A stretch of 64,000 nt of DNA. It comes from an uncultured Bacteroides sp. Its GTDB lineage: Bacteria > Bacteroidota > Bacteroidia > Bacteroidales > Bacteroidaceae. Both the position numbers and the translations under genes were made by a program. Below the pieces are notes generated by a model. It did not search any database, was not told the origin of the DNA, and was given only the letters and a program-made list of their open reading frames with translations. Shown piece by piece: positions 1 through 8,646 of the stretch (positions are counted from its first letter, which is position 1; each line of letters starts with the position of its first letter). The DNA lies in NCBI RefSeq assembly GCF_963675905.1, contig NZ_OY780936.1, forward strand, positions 620,001 to 684,000, read 5' to 3'.

Positions 1-1
1 C

Positions 2-1390
2 GGAGGATCTACAGATCACAAGAACCTCTCTTGGATTTATATTTTTGTGACCGGATTTCTGGGTGGCTTGCTTGCTCTGTTCACGCCGTGTGTGTGGCCA
101 ATTATTCCTATGACAGTAAGCTTTTTCCTAAAACGAGCAAAAGACAAGAAAAAAGGAATAAGAGATGCCATATTATATGGAGTTTCCATCGTGGTAATCT
201 ATCTGATCTTGGGGCTTGCTGTTACGCTGATTTTTGGAGCAAGTGCATTGAATGCCTTGTCTACAAATGCTATATTTAATATCCTGTTCTTCCTGATGCT
301 GGTTGTCTTCGCAGCTTCGTTCTTTGGAGCATTCGAGATTACACTTCCATCTTCCTGGAGTACGAAAGTGGATAGTAAAGCCGAGAGTACAAGCGGAATG
401 CTTAGTATCTTCTTAATGGCATTTACGCTGACACTTGTTTCGTTCTCCTGTACAGGTCCAATCATTGGATTTTTATTGGTACAAGTCTCTACATCCGGTA
501 GTATTGTTGCCCCTGCAATTGGAATGCTTGGTTTTGCTATAGCATTGGCATTACCTTTCACTCTCTTTGCATTGTTCCCATCATGGTTGAAGTCAATGCC
601 TCGTTCAGGTGGTTGGATGAATCAGGTTAAAGTTGTTCTTGGATTCCTTGAACTAGCCTTTGCACTGAAATTCTTCTCTGTTGCCGATCTTGCTTATGGT
701 TGGAGATTACTTGATCGAGAAACATTCCTTGCTTTGTGGATTGTAATCTTTGCATTACTGGGATTGTATTTATTGGGTAAGATTCGTTTTCCGCATGATG
801 ATGAAGATACAAAAACTTCTGTACCTGCGTTTTTTATAGCTTTGGTTTCTTTGGCTTTTGCTGTATATATGATTCCAGGATTGTGGGGTGCACCATTAAA
901 AGCTGTCAGTGCATTTGCTCCTCCAATGAAAACTCAGGATTTTAATCTGTATACTAAAGAAGTACATGCCAAGTTTGATGACTTTGATGCAGGTATGGAA
1001 TATGCCCGACAGCAAGGTAAACCTGTTATGATCGACTTTACCGGATATGGATGTGTAAACTGTCGTAAGATGGAGCTTGCTGTATGGATAGATCCTAAAG
1101 TAAGCAGTATTATTGAGAATGACTATGTATTGATCTCTTTGTATGTAGATGATAAGAAACCTCTTCCTGCACCAATTACTGTAACAGAGAATGGAACAGA
1201 AAGGACATTGAGGACAATTGGTGACAAGTGGAGTTATCTGCAAAGAATTAAGTTCGGTTCCAACGCACAACCTTTCTATGTATTACTGGATAATGAAGGT
1301 AAACCGCTCAATAAATCGTATGCTTACGATGAAGATATTGAAAAGTATGTAGAATTCCTGCAGAAAGGTCTCGACAATTACAAAAAATAA
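2..1390 (+). CDS. dsbD: Thiol:disulfide interchange protein DsbD, 5'-truncated by the window edge
   Basis: The frame is open from base 2, so the start and any N-terminal periplasmic domain lie outside the window. What remains is the membrane domain followed by a thioredoxin-like C-terminal domain. The first transmembrane Cys sits in FTPCVWPIIP and the partner Cys in SFSCTGP, the pair that passes electrons across the inner membrane in DsbD. After about eight hydrophobic segments the periplasmic domain carries a CVNC redox site within GYGCVNCRKM. In the family, electrons from cytoplasmic thioredoxin are moved to periplasmic partners. The thioesterase gene begins 17 bp downstream and could be cotranscribed. 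The identification is firm; the physiological partners are not visible here. Confidence 0.93.
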   Translation, partial: GGSTDHKNLSWIYIFVTGFLGGLLALFTPCVWPIIPMTVSFFLKRAKDKKKGIRDAILYGVSIVVIYLILGLAVTLIFGASALNALSTNAIFNILFFLMLVVFAASFFGAFEITLPSSWSTKVDSKAESTSGMLSIFLMAFTLTLVSFSCTGPIIGFLLVQVSTSGSIVAPAIGMLGFAIALALPFTLFALFPSWLKSMPRSGGWMNQVKVVLGFLELAFALKFFSVADLAYGWRLLDRETFLALWIVIFALLGLYLLGKIRFPHDDEDTKTSVPAFFIALVSLAFAVYMIPGLWGAPLKAVSAFAPPMKTQDFNLYTKEVHAKFDDFDAGMEYARQQGKPVMIDFTGYGCVNCRKMELAVWIDPKVSSIIENDYVLISLYVDDKKPLPAPITVTENGTERTLRTIGDKWSYLQRIKFGSNAQPFYVLLDNEGKPLNKSYAYDEDIEKYVEFLQKGLDNYKK

Positions 1391-1407
1391 AATGTATTCT
1401 ATTTAAG

Positions 1408-1902
1408 ATGAAAAAGATAATTAACCCTTGGAATAAAAAAGAAGGATATAATTGTTTTGGGTGTTGCAAGAGCAATGAAAGTGGTGTGAAGATGGATTTC
1501 TATGAAGATGGCGATGAAGTTGTCAGCTTCTGGAAACCAGAACCTCAGTTTCAGGGGTGGACTAATACTCTTCATGGTGGTATTCAGGCGGTTTTAATGG
1601 ACGAAATCTGTGCATGGGCGGTACTTCGTAAACTTCAGACTACCGGCGTTACTACTAATATGCAAACACGGTACATGAAGTCGGTTAGTACAAACGACTC
1701 TTGTTTAACCTTACGGGCAAGTATTCAGGAAGTTAAGCGCAACATTGTTGTGGTCGAGGGACGGCTGTACAATGAAGCAGGCGAACTTTGCACAAAGTCA
1801 GTTTGCACCTACTTTACTTTTTCTAAGGAGAAACTGCGTGAAGAAATGCAATTTCTGGGCTGTGAAGTGGAAAATGAGGATGTAGATCCATTAAATTGTT
1901 AG
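1408..1902 (+). CDS. PaaI-type hotdog-fold thioesterase
   Basis: A 164-residue protein of usual size for a single hotdog domain. The motif TLHGGIQAVLMDEICAWAV matches the HGG..A.DE signature of the PaaI/YbgC-like acyl-CoA thioesterases, where the helix behind HGG binds the CoA ester. The N-terminus has a Cys cluster (CFGCCKSN), which many Bacteroidetes PaaI-like proteins share. There is no signal peptide, so it is cytoplasmic. The substrate cannot be read from sequence. It follows dsbD by 17 bp, and the his promoter lies just after its stop. Confidence 0.8.
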   Translation: MKKIINPWNKKEGYNCFGCCKSNESGVKMDFYEDGDEVVSFWKPEPQFQGWTNTLHGGIQAVLMDEICAWAVLRKLQTTGVTTNMQTRYMKSVSTNDSCLTLRASIQEVKRNIVVVEGRLYNEAGELCTKSVCTYFTFSKEKLREEMQFLGCEVENEDVDPLNC

Positions 1903-1928
1903 TTTTAAACATCTTTTTGTGATAATTA

Positions 1929-1960
1929 TTTGGAAATCTAAATAGATAGCTTTACATTTG
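1929..1960 (+). promoter_or_regulatory. Promoter of the his operon (Bacteroidetes sigma consensus)
   Basis: TTTG at 1929-1932 and TACATTTG (TAnnTTTG) at 1953-1960 are separated by 20 bp, exactly the Bacteroides -33/-7 arrangement. Initiation would fall near 1967, about 15 nt before the leader peptide ATG. Confidence 0.8.
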
Positions 1961-1981
1961 TAGCATAAAACAAAAAACAAT

Positions 1982-2029
1982 ATGATCAATACAGTTATAC
2001 GTCATCATCATCATTATCCTAACGAATAG
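1982..2029 (+). CDS. hisL: Histidine leader peptide (15 aa)
   Basis: The short ORF reads MINTVIRHHHHYPNE and then TAG. Four consecutive CAT His codons (2003-2014) sit ahead of a hairpin with a T-run and the hisG gene, the arrangement of a transcription-attenuation leader. With low charged His-tRNA the ribosome would stall on these codons. The peptide begins 22 bp after the promoter -7 box. No Shine-Dalgarno sequence is evident, which is normal in Bacteroidetes. Function is inferred from layout and codon content. Confidence 0.85.
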   Translation: MINTVIRHHHHYPNE

Positions 2030-2030
2030 T

Positions 2031-2099
2031 CGGTGGGCGTATAGATTATATGTATATATGAAATAGGAAAGGCTTACCGTTTTGGTGAGCCTTTTTTTT
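2031..2099 (+). terminator. his attenuator: intrinsic terminator with competing antiterminator
   Basis: Terminator stem AGGCTTACC (2070-2078) pairs with GGTGAGCCT (2084-2092), has a 5-nt loop and is followed by seven T. The segment CGGTGGGC (2031-2038), directly after the leader stop codon, can pair over 8 bp (two G-U) with GCTTACCG (2072-2079), which would destroy the terminator. A ribosome stalled at the His codons leaves 2031-2038 free, favouring antitermination. One that reaches the TAG at 2027-2029 covers it, favouring termination. Confidence 0.8.
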
Positions 2100-2134
2100 A
2101 TTCCTAATTGAATCATTTTAAAAAAAATAAACTT

Positions 2135-2986
2135 ATGCTAAGAATTGCCGTACAATCCAAAGGGCGTTTGTTCGAAGAAACAATGGCTCTTTTCGAAGAA
2201 TCAGACATTAAATTAAGTTCTCACAAGAGATCACTTCTTGTTCAGTCTACTAATTTCCCTGTTGAGGTATTGTACCTTCGTGATGATGATATTCCTCAGG
2301 CTGTTGCTACCGGTGTTGCTGACCTGGGTATTGTTGGCGAAAATGAATTTGTAGAGAAGGATGAGGATGCAGAAATCGTTAAGAGATTAGGCTTTAGCAA
2401 ATGTCGTCTTTCCTTAGCTATGCCTAAAGATATTGAATATCCGGGATTATCATGGTTTGAAGGAAAGAAGATAGCTACTTCTTATCCGGCTATTTTGAAG
2501 AACTTTATGAAAGCCAACGGCATTAAAACAGAAATCCATGTAATTAATGGATCTGTGGAAATTGCTCCGGGCATTGGATTGGCAGATGCTATTTTTGATA
2601 TAGTAAGCTCTGGTTCTACTTTAATAAGTAATCGTCTGAAGGAAGTAGAAGTGGTGATGAAATCGGAAGCTTTACTGATTGGTAATAAGGAAATGTCGTC
2701 AGAAAAAAAAGAAGTTCTTGATGAACTTTTGTTCCGCATGGATGCTGTTAAAACTGCTGAAGATAAGAAATATGTGTTGATGAACGCACCAAAAGATAAG
2801 TTGAAAGATATTATTGAAGTTCTTCCGGGAATGAAGAGTCCTACTGTTATGCCACTTGCTCAGGAAGACTGGTGTTCTGTGCATACAGTTCTCGAAGAAA
2901 AGCGCTTCTGGGAAATTATTGGTAAGCTGAAAGCTCTTGGAGCTGAAGGTATTCTTGTATTACCTATTGAAAAGATGATTATTTAA
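2135..2986 (+). CDS. hisG: ATP phosphoribosyltransferase, long form (HisG)
   Basis: It catalyses the first step of histidine synthesis, joining ATP and PRPP to phosphoribosyl-ATP. The ATG at 2135 gives 283 residues beginning MLRIAVQSKGRLFEETM; the frame is open slightly further upstream but this is the natural family start. Seen are the N-terminal type II periplasmic-binding-like catalytic halves with the GVADLGIVGENEF and IVSSGSTL loops, and a C-terminal ACT-like regulatory domain (about 210-283). Long HisG proteins are feedback-inhibited by histidine and need no HisZ. It is first in the his operon, directly behind the attenuator, and 7 bp from hisD. Confidence 0.95.
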   Translation: MLRIAVQSKGRLFEETMALFEESDIKLSSHKRSLLVQSTNFPVEVLYLRDDDIPQAVATGVADLGIVGENEFVEKDEDAEIVKRLGFSKCRLSLAMPKDIEYPGLSWFEGKKIATSYPAILKNFMKANGIKTEIHVINGSVEIAPGIGLADAIFDIVSSGSTLISNRLKEVEVVMKSEALLIGNKEMSSEKKEVLDELLFRMDAVKTAEDKKYVLMNAPKDKLKDIIEVLPGMKSPTVMPLAQEDWCSVHTVLEEKRFWEIIGKLKALGAEGILVLPIEKMII

Positions 2987-2993
2987 TAAGTCT

Positions 2994-4277
2994 ATGAAAA
3001 TAATTAAATATCCGGGAAAAGAGGACTGGAAAGAAATTCTGAAACGCCCTGCACTTAATACTGAAAGCTTGAACGATACGGTGAAAGGTATCCTTAATCG
3101 TGTAAAGACTGAAGGGGATAAAGCAGTGCTTGAGTGCGAAGCCACTTTTGACAAGGTACAGCTTGCTAGTCTGACTGTGAGCGCTGATGAGATCAAAGAA
3201 GCCGAAAGTCTGATAAGTGACGATCTGAAAGCGGCTATCATACTTGCAAAAGAAAATATAGAAACCTTTCACTCGGCACAACGTTTTACCGGAAAAAAAG
3301 TTGAAACACGTCCGGGTGTAGTTTGCTGGCAGAAAGCTGTAGGAATTGAGAAAGTGGGATTGTATGTTCCTGGCGGAACAGCCCCTTTGTTCTCAACCGT
3401 GCTTATGCTTGCAACTCCAGCACGCATTGCCGGATGCAAGGAAATAGTACTTTGTACCCCTCCAAACCGTGAAGGTAAAGTGCATCCAGCTATTTTGTTT
3501 GCCGCTAATCTGGCCGGAGTAAATAAAATATTTAAGGCTGGTGGAGTACAGGCAATCGGAGCTATGGCTTATGGTACGGAATCTGTGCCAAAAGTCTATA
3601 AAATATTCGGCCCGGGTAATCAATACGTAACAGCAGCCAAGCAACTAGTTTCTTTGCGTGATGTAGCTATTGATATGCCAGCTGGTCCTTCTGAAGTAGA
3701 AGTGCTGGCCGACCAATCAGCCAATCCAGCTTTTGTGGCAGCCGATTTATTATCTCAGGCAGAGCATGGAATTGATAGTCAGGCTGTGTTAATTACTACC
3801 TCCGAAGAACTTATTGAGAAAGTTTGTGCCGAAGTAGAATCTCAACTAGCGCAATTACCAAGAAAAGAAATTGCTGCAAAATCATTGGATAACAGCAAGC
3901 TGATTTTGGTTAAGGATATGGACGAAGCCATATCAATGACCAATGAATATGCTCCTGAGCACCTGATTATTGAAACTGCTAACTATATGGAAGTCTCTGA
4001 ACAGATTACAAATGCCGGTTCTGTATTCCTTGGATCACTAACTCCTGAAAGTGCAGGCGATTATGCTTCGGGCACTAACCATACCCTTCCAACCAACGGA
4101 TATGCAAAAGCATACAGTGGAGTAAGCCTTGATAGCTTTATCCGCAAAATTACTTTCCAGGAAATTACCAGTCAGGGTATTCAAACTATTGGTCCGGCTA
4201 TTGAAGTAATGGCAGCCAATGAGCAACTCGATGCTCACAAGAATGCGGTGACAGTAAGGCTTAACAGTTTAAAATAA
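2994..4277 (+). CDS. hisD: Histidinol dehydrogenase (HisD)
   Basis: At 427 residues it is the standard family length. It oxidises L-histidinol to histidine in two NAD-dependent steps, the last reactions of the pathway, in the cytoplasm. Visible signatures include the GLYVPGG turn, [10 protein letters not shown] with a zinc-ligand His, YAPEHL with a catalytic Glu-His, and [15 protein letters not shown] near the C-terminus. The start lies 7 bp after hisG and the stop 7 bp before hisC, so cotranscription is very likely. Confidence 0.96.
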   Translation: MKIIKYPGKEDWKEILKRPALNTESLNDTVKGILNRVKTEGDKAVLECEATFDKVQLASLTVSADEIKEAESLISDDLKAAIILAKENIETFHSAQRFTGKKVETRPGVVCWQKAVGIEKVGLYVPGGTAPLFSTVLMLATPARIAGCKEIVLCTPPNREGKVHPAILFAANLAGVNKIFKAGGVQAIGAMAYGTESVPKVYKIFGPGNQYVTAAKQLVSLRDVAIDMPAGPSEVEVLADQSANPAFVAADLLSQAEHGIDSQAVLITTSEELIEKVCAEVESQLAQLPRKEIAAKSLDNSKLILVKDMDEAISMTNEYAPEHLIIETANYMEVSEQITNAGSVFLGSLTPESAGDYASGTNHTLPTNGYAKAYSGVSLDSFIRKITFQEITSQGIQTIGPAIEVMAANEQLDAHKNAVTVRLNSLK

Positions 4278-4284
4278 AGAAACG

Positions 4285-5322
4285 ATGAAAGCATTAAAAG
4301 AATTAACCCGTCCGAATATATGGGATTTGAAACCCTACTCTTCGGCACGCGATGAATATAAAGGAGCAGAAGCAACAGTCTTTCTTGATGCAAATGAAAA
4401 TCCATATAACAATCCGTTTAACCGTTATCCGGATCCATTGCAAAGAGATTTAAAAGAATTGCTAGCCCCGATAAAAGGAGTAAAGTCTGAAAATATATTT
4501 CTTGGAAATGGTAGTGATGAGGCAATAGATCTTGTTTACAGAGCTTTTTGTGAACCTGAAAAAGACAATGTGGTTGCCATCGATCCTACATACGGAATGT
4601 ATAAGGTTTGTGCAGATGTGAACAATGTAGATTACCGCAATGTATTACTGGATGAAAACTATCAGTTCTCGGCAGATAAGTTGCTGGCAGCTACAGATGA
4701 AAGAACCAAACTTATATTTCTTTGTTCACCAAACAATCCAACAGGCAATGACTTGTTGCAAAGTGAACTAGAAAAAGTAGTCAACGAATTTGAAGGCTTG
4801 GTTATTCTTGATGAAGCCTATAATGATTTCTCTGACAGACCATCATATCTTTCGCAACTGGATAAATATCCTAACCTGATTATTCTTCAAACATTCTCCA
4901 AAGCATACGGTTGTGCAGCCATTCGTTTGGGTATGGCTTTTGCTTCGAAAGAGATTATTGATATTCTTAACAAGATAAAATACCCGTATAATGTGAATTT
5001 ACTTACTCAGCAACAAGCTATGAATATGCTGAAAGATTATTCTCAGGTAGAGTCTTGGGTAAAAACATTGATTGAAGAGCGGGCTTACCTTGAAAAAGAA
5101 TTTGTTGCATTGGCTTGTACGGAAAAGATATATCCTTCGGATGCAAATTTCTTCCTGGCTAAGGTATCAGATGCCAAGGCTATTTATAATTATCTCGTAG
5201 CAAAAGGCATTATCGTTCGTAATCGTACTTCAATAACGCTTTGCAAAGATTGCTTGCGTGTAACGGTAGGAACCCGCGAGGAAAATAATCAGTTGCTGGA
5301 AACATTGAAGCAATATAAATAG
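4285..5322 (+). CDS. hisC: Histidinol-phosphate aminotransferase (HisC)
   Basis: A PLP-dependent class I/II aminotransferase of 345 residues that converts imidazole-acetol phosphate to histidinol phosphate using glutamate. The fold landmarks are present: [12 protein letters not shown] at the N-terminus, [10 protein letters not shown] for phosphate binding, CSPNNPTGN, the LDEAYNDF strand with the PLP-contacting Asp and Tyr, and the PLP-lysine segment [14 protein letters not shown]. It lies 7 bp from hisD and 8 bp from hisB. Confidence 0.95.
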   Translation: MKALKELTRPNIWDLKPYSSARDEYKGAEATVFLDANENPYNNPFNRYPDPLQRDLKELLAPIKGVKSENIFLGNGSDEAIDLVYRAFCEPEKDNVVAIDPTYGMYKVCADVNNVDYRNVLLDENYQFSADKLLAATDERTKLIFLCSPNNPTGNDLLQSELEKVVNEFEGLVILDEAYNDFSDRPSYLSQLDKYPNLIILQTFSKAYGCAAIRLGMAFASKEIIDILNKIKYPYNVNLLTQQQAMNMLKDYSQVESWVKTLIEERAYLEKEFVALACTEKIYPSDANFFLAKVSDAKAIYNYLVAKGIIVRNRTSITLCKDCLRVTVGTREENNQLLETLKQYK

Positions 5323-5330
5323 GAGTTGGC

Positions 5331-6452
5331 ATGAAGAAAGTATTATTTATAGATAGAGACGGTACATTGGTTATTGAACCACCGATTGATTTTCAACTTG
5401 ATTCTCTCGAGAAATTAGAGTTTTATCCGAAGGTATTTAAGAATCTTGGCTTTATACGCAGCAAGCTTGATTTTGAGTTTGTAATGGTGACTAACCAGGA
5501 CGGATTAGGTACTGATTCTTTTCCTGAAGAGACATTCTGGCCGGCTCAGAATAAAATGCTGAAAGCCTTTGAGAATGAAGGAATCACTTTCGATGATATT
5601 TTGATAGATCCAAGTATGCCCGAAGAAAACAGTCCAAACCGCAAACCCGGAATTGGAATGATGGGCAAATACCTGGAAGAAGGTACTTATGATATTGCAG
5701 GAAGTTTTGTGATTGGCGATCGTATTACCGATGTACTGTTGGCAAAGAACCTGGGATGCAAGGCCATCTTTATGCAGGATTCAACAGATGAGCTGAAACG
5801 TAAAGGGCTGGAAGATGTTTGCGCATTAGCAACAGCCGACTGGGATCGTGTAACCGAGTTTCTTTTTGCCGGCGAACGTACCGCACAGGTGCAACGTACT
5901 ACCAAAGAAACAGATATCTTTGTAAAGCTGAACCTCGACGGAACAGGTGCGTGCGATATCTCTACCGGCTTAGGATTTTTTGATCACATGCTCGAGCAGA
6001 TAGGAAAGCATTCCGGAATGGATTTAATGATCAAAGTAAAAGGTGATCTTGAAGTAGATGAACATCATACTATTGAAGATACAGCTATTGCTTTGGGCGA
6101 TTGCATTTATCAGGCATTGGGAAACAAGCGCGGTATTGAAAGATACGGTTACTGTCTTCCTATGGACGATTGCTTGTGTCAGGTAGCACTCGACTTTGGA
6201 GGCCGCCCCTGGTTGGTTTGGGATGCAGAATTTAATCGTGAAAAGATAGGGGAGATGCCTACCGAGATGTTTCTGCATTTCTTTAAATCATTGAGTGATG
6301 CCGCTAAAATGAACCTGAACATCAAAGCTGAAGGGCAGAACGAGCATCATAAAATTGAAGGAATCTTTAAAGCTTTGGCTCGTGCACTGAAAATGGCAGT
6401 GAAGAGGGATATATATCATTATGAGTTACCTTCAACAAAAGGAATACTATAA
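5331..6452 (+). CDS. hisB: Bifunctional histidinol-phosphatase / imidazoleglycerol-phosphate dehydratase (HisB)
   Basis: The 373 residues hold two enzymes. Residues 1-165 are a HAD-type phosphatase with the nucleophile motif FIDRDGTL (Asp8, Asp10) and a later GDRITDV motif. Residues about 175-373 are the dehydratase, with [30 protein letters not shown] and the C-terminal [12 protein letters not shown] metal-binding motifs. It performs the dehydration step and the histidinol-phosphate dephosphorylation. It closes the visible operon; hisH, hisA, hisF, hisIE are not in the window. A decayed copy of its 3' end lies about 1.3 kb downstream. Confidence 0.96.
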   Translation: MKKVLFIDRDGTLVIEPPIDFQLDSLEKLEFYPKVFKNLGFIRSKLDFEFVMVTNQDGLGTDSFPEETFWPAQNKMLKAFENEGITFDDILIDPSMPEENSPNRKPGIGMMGKYLEEGTYDIAGSFVIGDRITDVLLAKNLGCKAIFMQDSTDELKRKGLEDVCALATADWDRVTEFLFAGERTAQVQRTTKETDIFVKLNLDGTGACDISTGLGFFDHMLEQIGKHSGMDLMIKVKGDLEVDEHHTIEDTAIALGDCIYQALGNKRGIERYGYCLPMDDCLCQVALDFGGRPWLVWDAEFNREKIGEMPTEMFLHFFKSLSDAAKMNLNIKAEGQNEHHKIEGIFKALARALKMAVKRDIYHYELPSTKGIL

Positions 6453-6496
6453 AGGTGTCTGAAGTAGCACACTATAGAGTTGCTAAATAATATTTA

Positions 6497-6534
6497 AAAT
6501 CCAAATATCTAATACTATTTAGATGTTTGGATTT
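6497..6534 (+). terminator. Hairpin after the his operon
   Basis: A 15-bp stem (6497-6511 with 6520-6534, one G-U pair) lies 45 bp after hisB. The T-tract that follows is poor, so terminator activity is inferred from position. Confidence 0.5.
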
Positions 6535-6545
6535 GTTATAATAAG

Positions 6546-6553
6546 TATATTTG
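6546..6553 (+). promoter_or_regulatory. Promoter -7 box for the Fur-family gene
   Basis: TATATTTG fits TAnnTTTG 26 bp before the ATG at 6579. A TTTG at 6526-6529 is spaced only 16 bp away, so the -33 match is not ideal. Confidence 0.45.
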
Positions 6554-6578
6554 TTCCACATAACTAAGAACTTTGATT

Positions 6579-6992
6579 ATGAATAGTGAAGCAGAAAAAA
6601 TATTAGCAGATAAGAATATTAAGCCTACTGCTATGCGTATTTTGGTTCTTAAAGAGTTACTATTACAATCGGATGCAGTTAGTTTATACGATCTTGAGCA
6701 AAAGTTTGATAAAGTAGAAAGAACAACGCTGTTTCGTACGCTAAATACTTTTGTTGAAAATAGCTTAATACACAAAATAGATGATGGCACAGGTGCTGTA
6801 AAGTATGCTTTATGTGAAAAAGATTGTACCTGCGAACTGAAAGATTTGCATCTTCATTTCTTATGCACAAAATGTGGGCGGACTTTTTGCCTGAAAGATA
6901 TACCTATCCCTTCTTTTCAGCTTCCCGATAATTTTGTCTTTGAAACGGCTAATTTTGTAATTAAAGGAGTTTGTCCGCATTGCCATAAATAA
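6579..6992 (+). CDS. Fur-family metal-responsive transcriptional repressor
   Basis: A 137-residue protein with an N-terminal winged helix (about 1-80, including ERTTLFRTLNTFVENSLIHKI) and a C-terminal metal/dimerization domain. Two CxxC pairs, CTKCGRTF and the terminal CPHCHK, form the structural zinc site of the Fur family, and DLHLHF supplies His ligands. I take ATG 6579 rather than an in-frame TTG at 6573. A perfect 7-1-7 operator directly follows the gene and precedes a putative cation transporter, so this protein most likely represses that transporter according to a divalent metal. Which metal cannot be told. Confidence 0.85.
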   Translation: MNSEAEKILADKNIKPTAMRILVLKELLLQSDAVSLYDLEQKFDKVERTTLFRTLNTFVENSLIHKIDDGTGAVKYALCEKDCTCELKDLHLHFLCTKCGRTFCLKDIPIPSFQLPDNFVFETANFVIKGVCPHCHK

Positions 6993-7028
6993 TGCAACAC
7001 TGTTGCACATCTATATAACTTATCTTTG
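6993..7028 (+). promoter_or_regulatory. Fur-type 7-1-7 operator and promoter of the cation transporter
   Basis: TGCAACA-C-TGTTGCA (6993-7007) is a perfect inverted repeat of Fur-family geometry. A -7 box TATCTTTG follows at 7021-7028, and the operator covers the position where the -33 box would be, so binding should block transcription. The ATG of the transporter is at 7092. Confidence 0.7.
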
Positions 7029-7091
7029 TTGAGTGCAAATGATTAATTTGTATACATAACAAAATAAGTATAAATTCTAAATAGAAGTAAG

Positions 7092-7721
7092 ATGACAAAC
7101 TCTGAACAAAATCTCTATCAAAAAGCTTGGTTACTAAGCTTATTTACAATATTCTATAACGTGATTGAAGGGCTGGTTTCCATGTTTTTTGGATACGAAG
7201 ACGAAACATTAGCGTTATTTGGTTTTGGTGTGGATAGTTTTATAGAAGTAATGTCAGGCATTGGTATAGCTGTTATGATATTGCGCATTAAACAAAATCC
7301 GGAAAGCAATAAGAGTTCTTTTGAAAAAACAGCCTTAAAAATTACAGGATTTGCCTTTTATATCTTATCAGTCGGTCTGTTGGCTGGTATTGTTTTGAAC
7401 CTGATAAATGGACATAAACCAGAGACTACACTATGGGGGATAATAGTGTCTTCCTTATCTATATTGATAATGATATGGCTAATGTATGCCAAAAAGACGA
7501 TCGGGAAAAAACTAGGCTCAGACCCAATTATTGCTGATAGTAATTGTACAAAGGTGTGTGTATATATGTCGGTTGTTTTGCTTTTATCCAGTTTAATCTA
7601 TGAATTAACTGGCTTTGCCTATGCCGATGTTATTGGTACTGCAGGTTTAATTTATTTCTCTTTATCCGAGGGGAAAGAAGCTTTTGAGAAAGCAGAAGGA
7701 AAGGAATGTTGCTGTCATTGA
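7092..7721 (+). CDS. Small CDF-like cation transporter (transmembrane part only)
   Basis: This 209-residue integral membrane protein has about six hydrophobic segments. The stretch ALFGFGVDSFIEVMSG resembles the metal-binding transmembrane motif of cation diffusion facilitators (GxxxDS), and ADSNCTKVC and AYADVIGTAGLIY resemble the later CDF helices. The usual cytoplasmic C-terminal domain is missing and the protein ends in a metal-ligand-like ECCCH tail. The Fur-type operator in its promoter supports metal export. It could alternatively be an uncharacterised transporter of the same superfamily; the metal is unknown. Confidence 0.7.
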   Translation: MTNSEQNLYQKAWLLSLFTIFYNVIEGLVSMFFGYEDETLALFGFGVDSFIEVMSGIGIAVMILRIKQNPESNKSSFEKTALKITGFAFYILSVGLLAGIVLNLINGHKPETTLWGIIVSSLSILIMIWLMYAKKTIGKKLGSDPIIADSNCTKVCVYMSVVLLLSSLIYELTGFAYADVIGTAGLIYFSLSEGKEAFEKAEGKECCCH

Positions 7722-7843
7722 AGCTACGAAGGGCAGAACGAACATCATAAATTCAATGTATCTTTTAAGCTTTGGCTCGCGCACTGAAAATGGATGTGAA
7801 GAGAGCTATACGACGATGAACCACCTTCAATTAAAGGAATGCT
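7720..7843 (+). pseudogene. Decayed duplicate of the hisB 3' end
   Basis: About 124 bases match the last codons of hisB (roughly 6324-6447). Shared blocks include GAAGGGCAGAACGA, CATCATAAA, AAGCTTTGGCTCG, GCACTGAAAATGG and a GTGAAGAG stretch, then CACCTTCAA and AAAGGAATRCT at the end. In the hisB frame it begins EGQNEHHK, then a one-base deletion and scattered substitutions break it. It starts right at the stop codon of the transporter gene. No function is expected; the rest of the gap up to 8003 shows nothing recognisable. Confidence 0.8.
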
Positions 7844-8003
7844 CTGATTTTATTAGTATATCTGAAGTTGAAATAATAATCTTGATGATATAAAAAGATA
7901 TAATAAATTGTATTATAATTTATTGGAATGCAGTAGTAGATGTTTTGTTTATTACCGCATTCTTTTTTTAATATAATGTTATTAGAAAAATAATTATTTT
8001 TTA

Positions 8004-8034
8004 TTTGTTTGAAATGGAATATATATTACATTTG
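8004..8034 (+). promoter_or_regulatory. Promoter of the lipoprotein gene
   Basis: TTTG at 8004-8007 and TACATTTG at 8027-8034 with 19 bp between them fit the Bacteroides consensus, 22 bp ahead of the ATG at 8057. Confidence 0.7.
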
Positions 8035-8056
8035 TAAATGAATAAAAAATACTATT

Positions 8057-8572
8057 ATGAAAAACAGATTAAATCTTATTGTTTTATTGCTTGGATTAGT
8101 TCTAACTAATTGCAATAATAAGAATGAAAATGTAATTTCTGAGGGAAATAAAGTTGCAGCTTTAGATATTAAGCCAACTTTTTTACCAACAAAAAACGGA
8201 GTGATATGTAAGGATTGGAATAAGAAGAAAGGGCAGGACCTTGAATTTTATTATGATAAAGAGACATTTAATGTTATTTCTTCTGTGAAATTAGAGAAAA
8301 ATCCTCAATTGGAAGTGCATTATAAAATTAAAAAAGAACATAATAAAAGCGTGGTGAAGTATTCTGATTGTAACTATATAGCATTGGGAATCAGTGAAGT
8401 TACTGACGGAAAATATATTTATAAGTTGCAGTTGAAAGATATAGCGAACAAGTATCCCCTGGATTATATAGCTGTTACAGATGTTGGTAATAATAGCTTT
8501 GTTTTTGGTGACAAAGAAATGGGAAATTATTTTCCTAACCTGAAAAAGTATATTTCTCAAGGAGATTTATAA
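8057..8572 (+). CDS. Putative lipoprotein of unknown function
   Basis: The 171-residue product begins with a lipoprotein signal (charged MKNR, hydrophobic LIVLLLGLVL, lipobox LTNC with the lipidated Cys near residue 19). The mature part is Lys/Asn-rich with no motif I recognise. A good promoter lies directly upstream, which supports expression. The next gene also encodes a small exported protein, so the two may work together, but that is only a guess from position. Confidence 0.6.
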   Translation: MKNRLNLIVLLLGLVLTNCNNKNENVISEGNKVAALDIKPTFLPTKNGVICKDWNKKKGQDLEFYYDKETFNVISSVKLEKNPQLEVHYKIKKEHNKSVVKYSDCNYIALGISEVTDGKYIYKLQLKDIANKYPLDYIAVTDVGNNSFVFGDKEMGNYFPNLKKYISQGDL

Positions 8573-8646
8573 ACAATAGTTCGTTACTAAAATATTTGTA
8601 ATAGTAATTAAAATCTAAAAATATAAAAAAAACAGTTTTAAGCATA

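Noticed and set aside
7684-7893. 69-residue ORF overlapping the end of the CDF-like gene
   Set aside because: It is a shifted reading through the hisB fossil, with no independent start signal or family resemblance.
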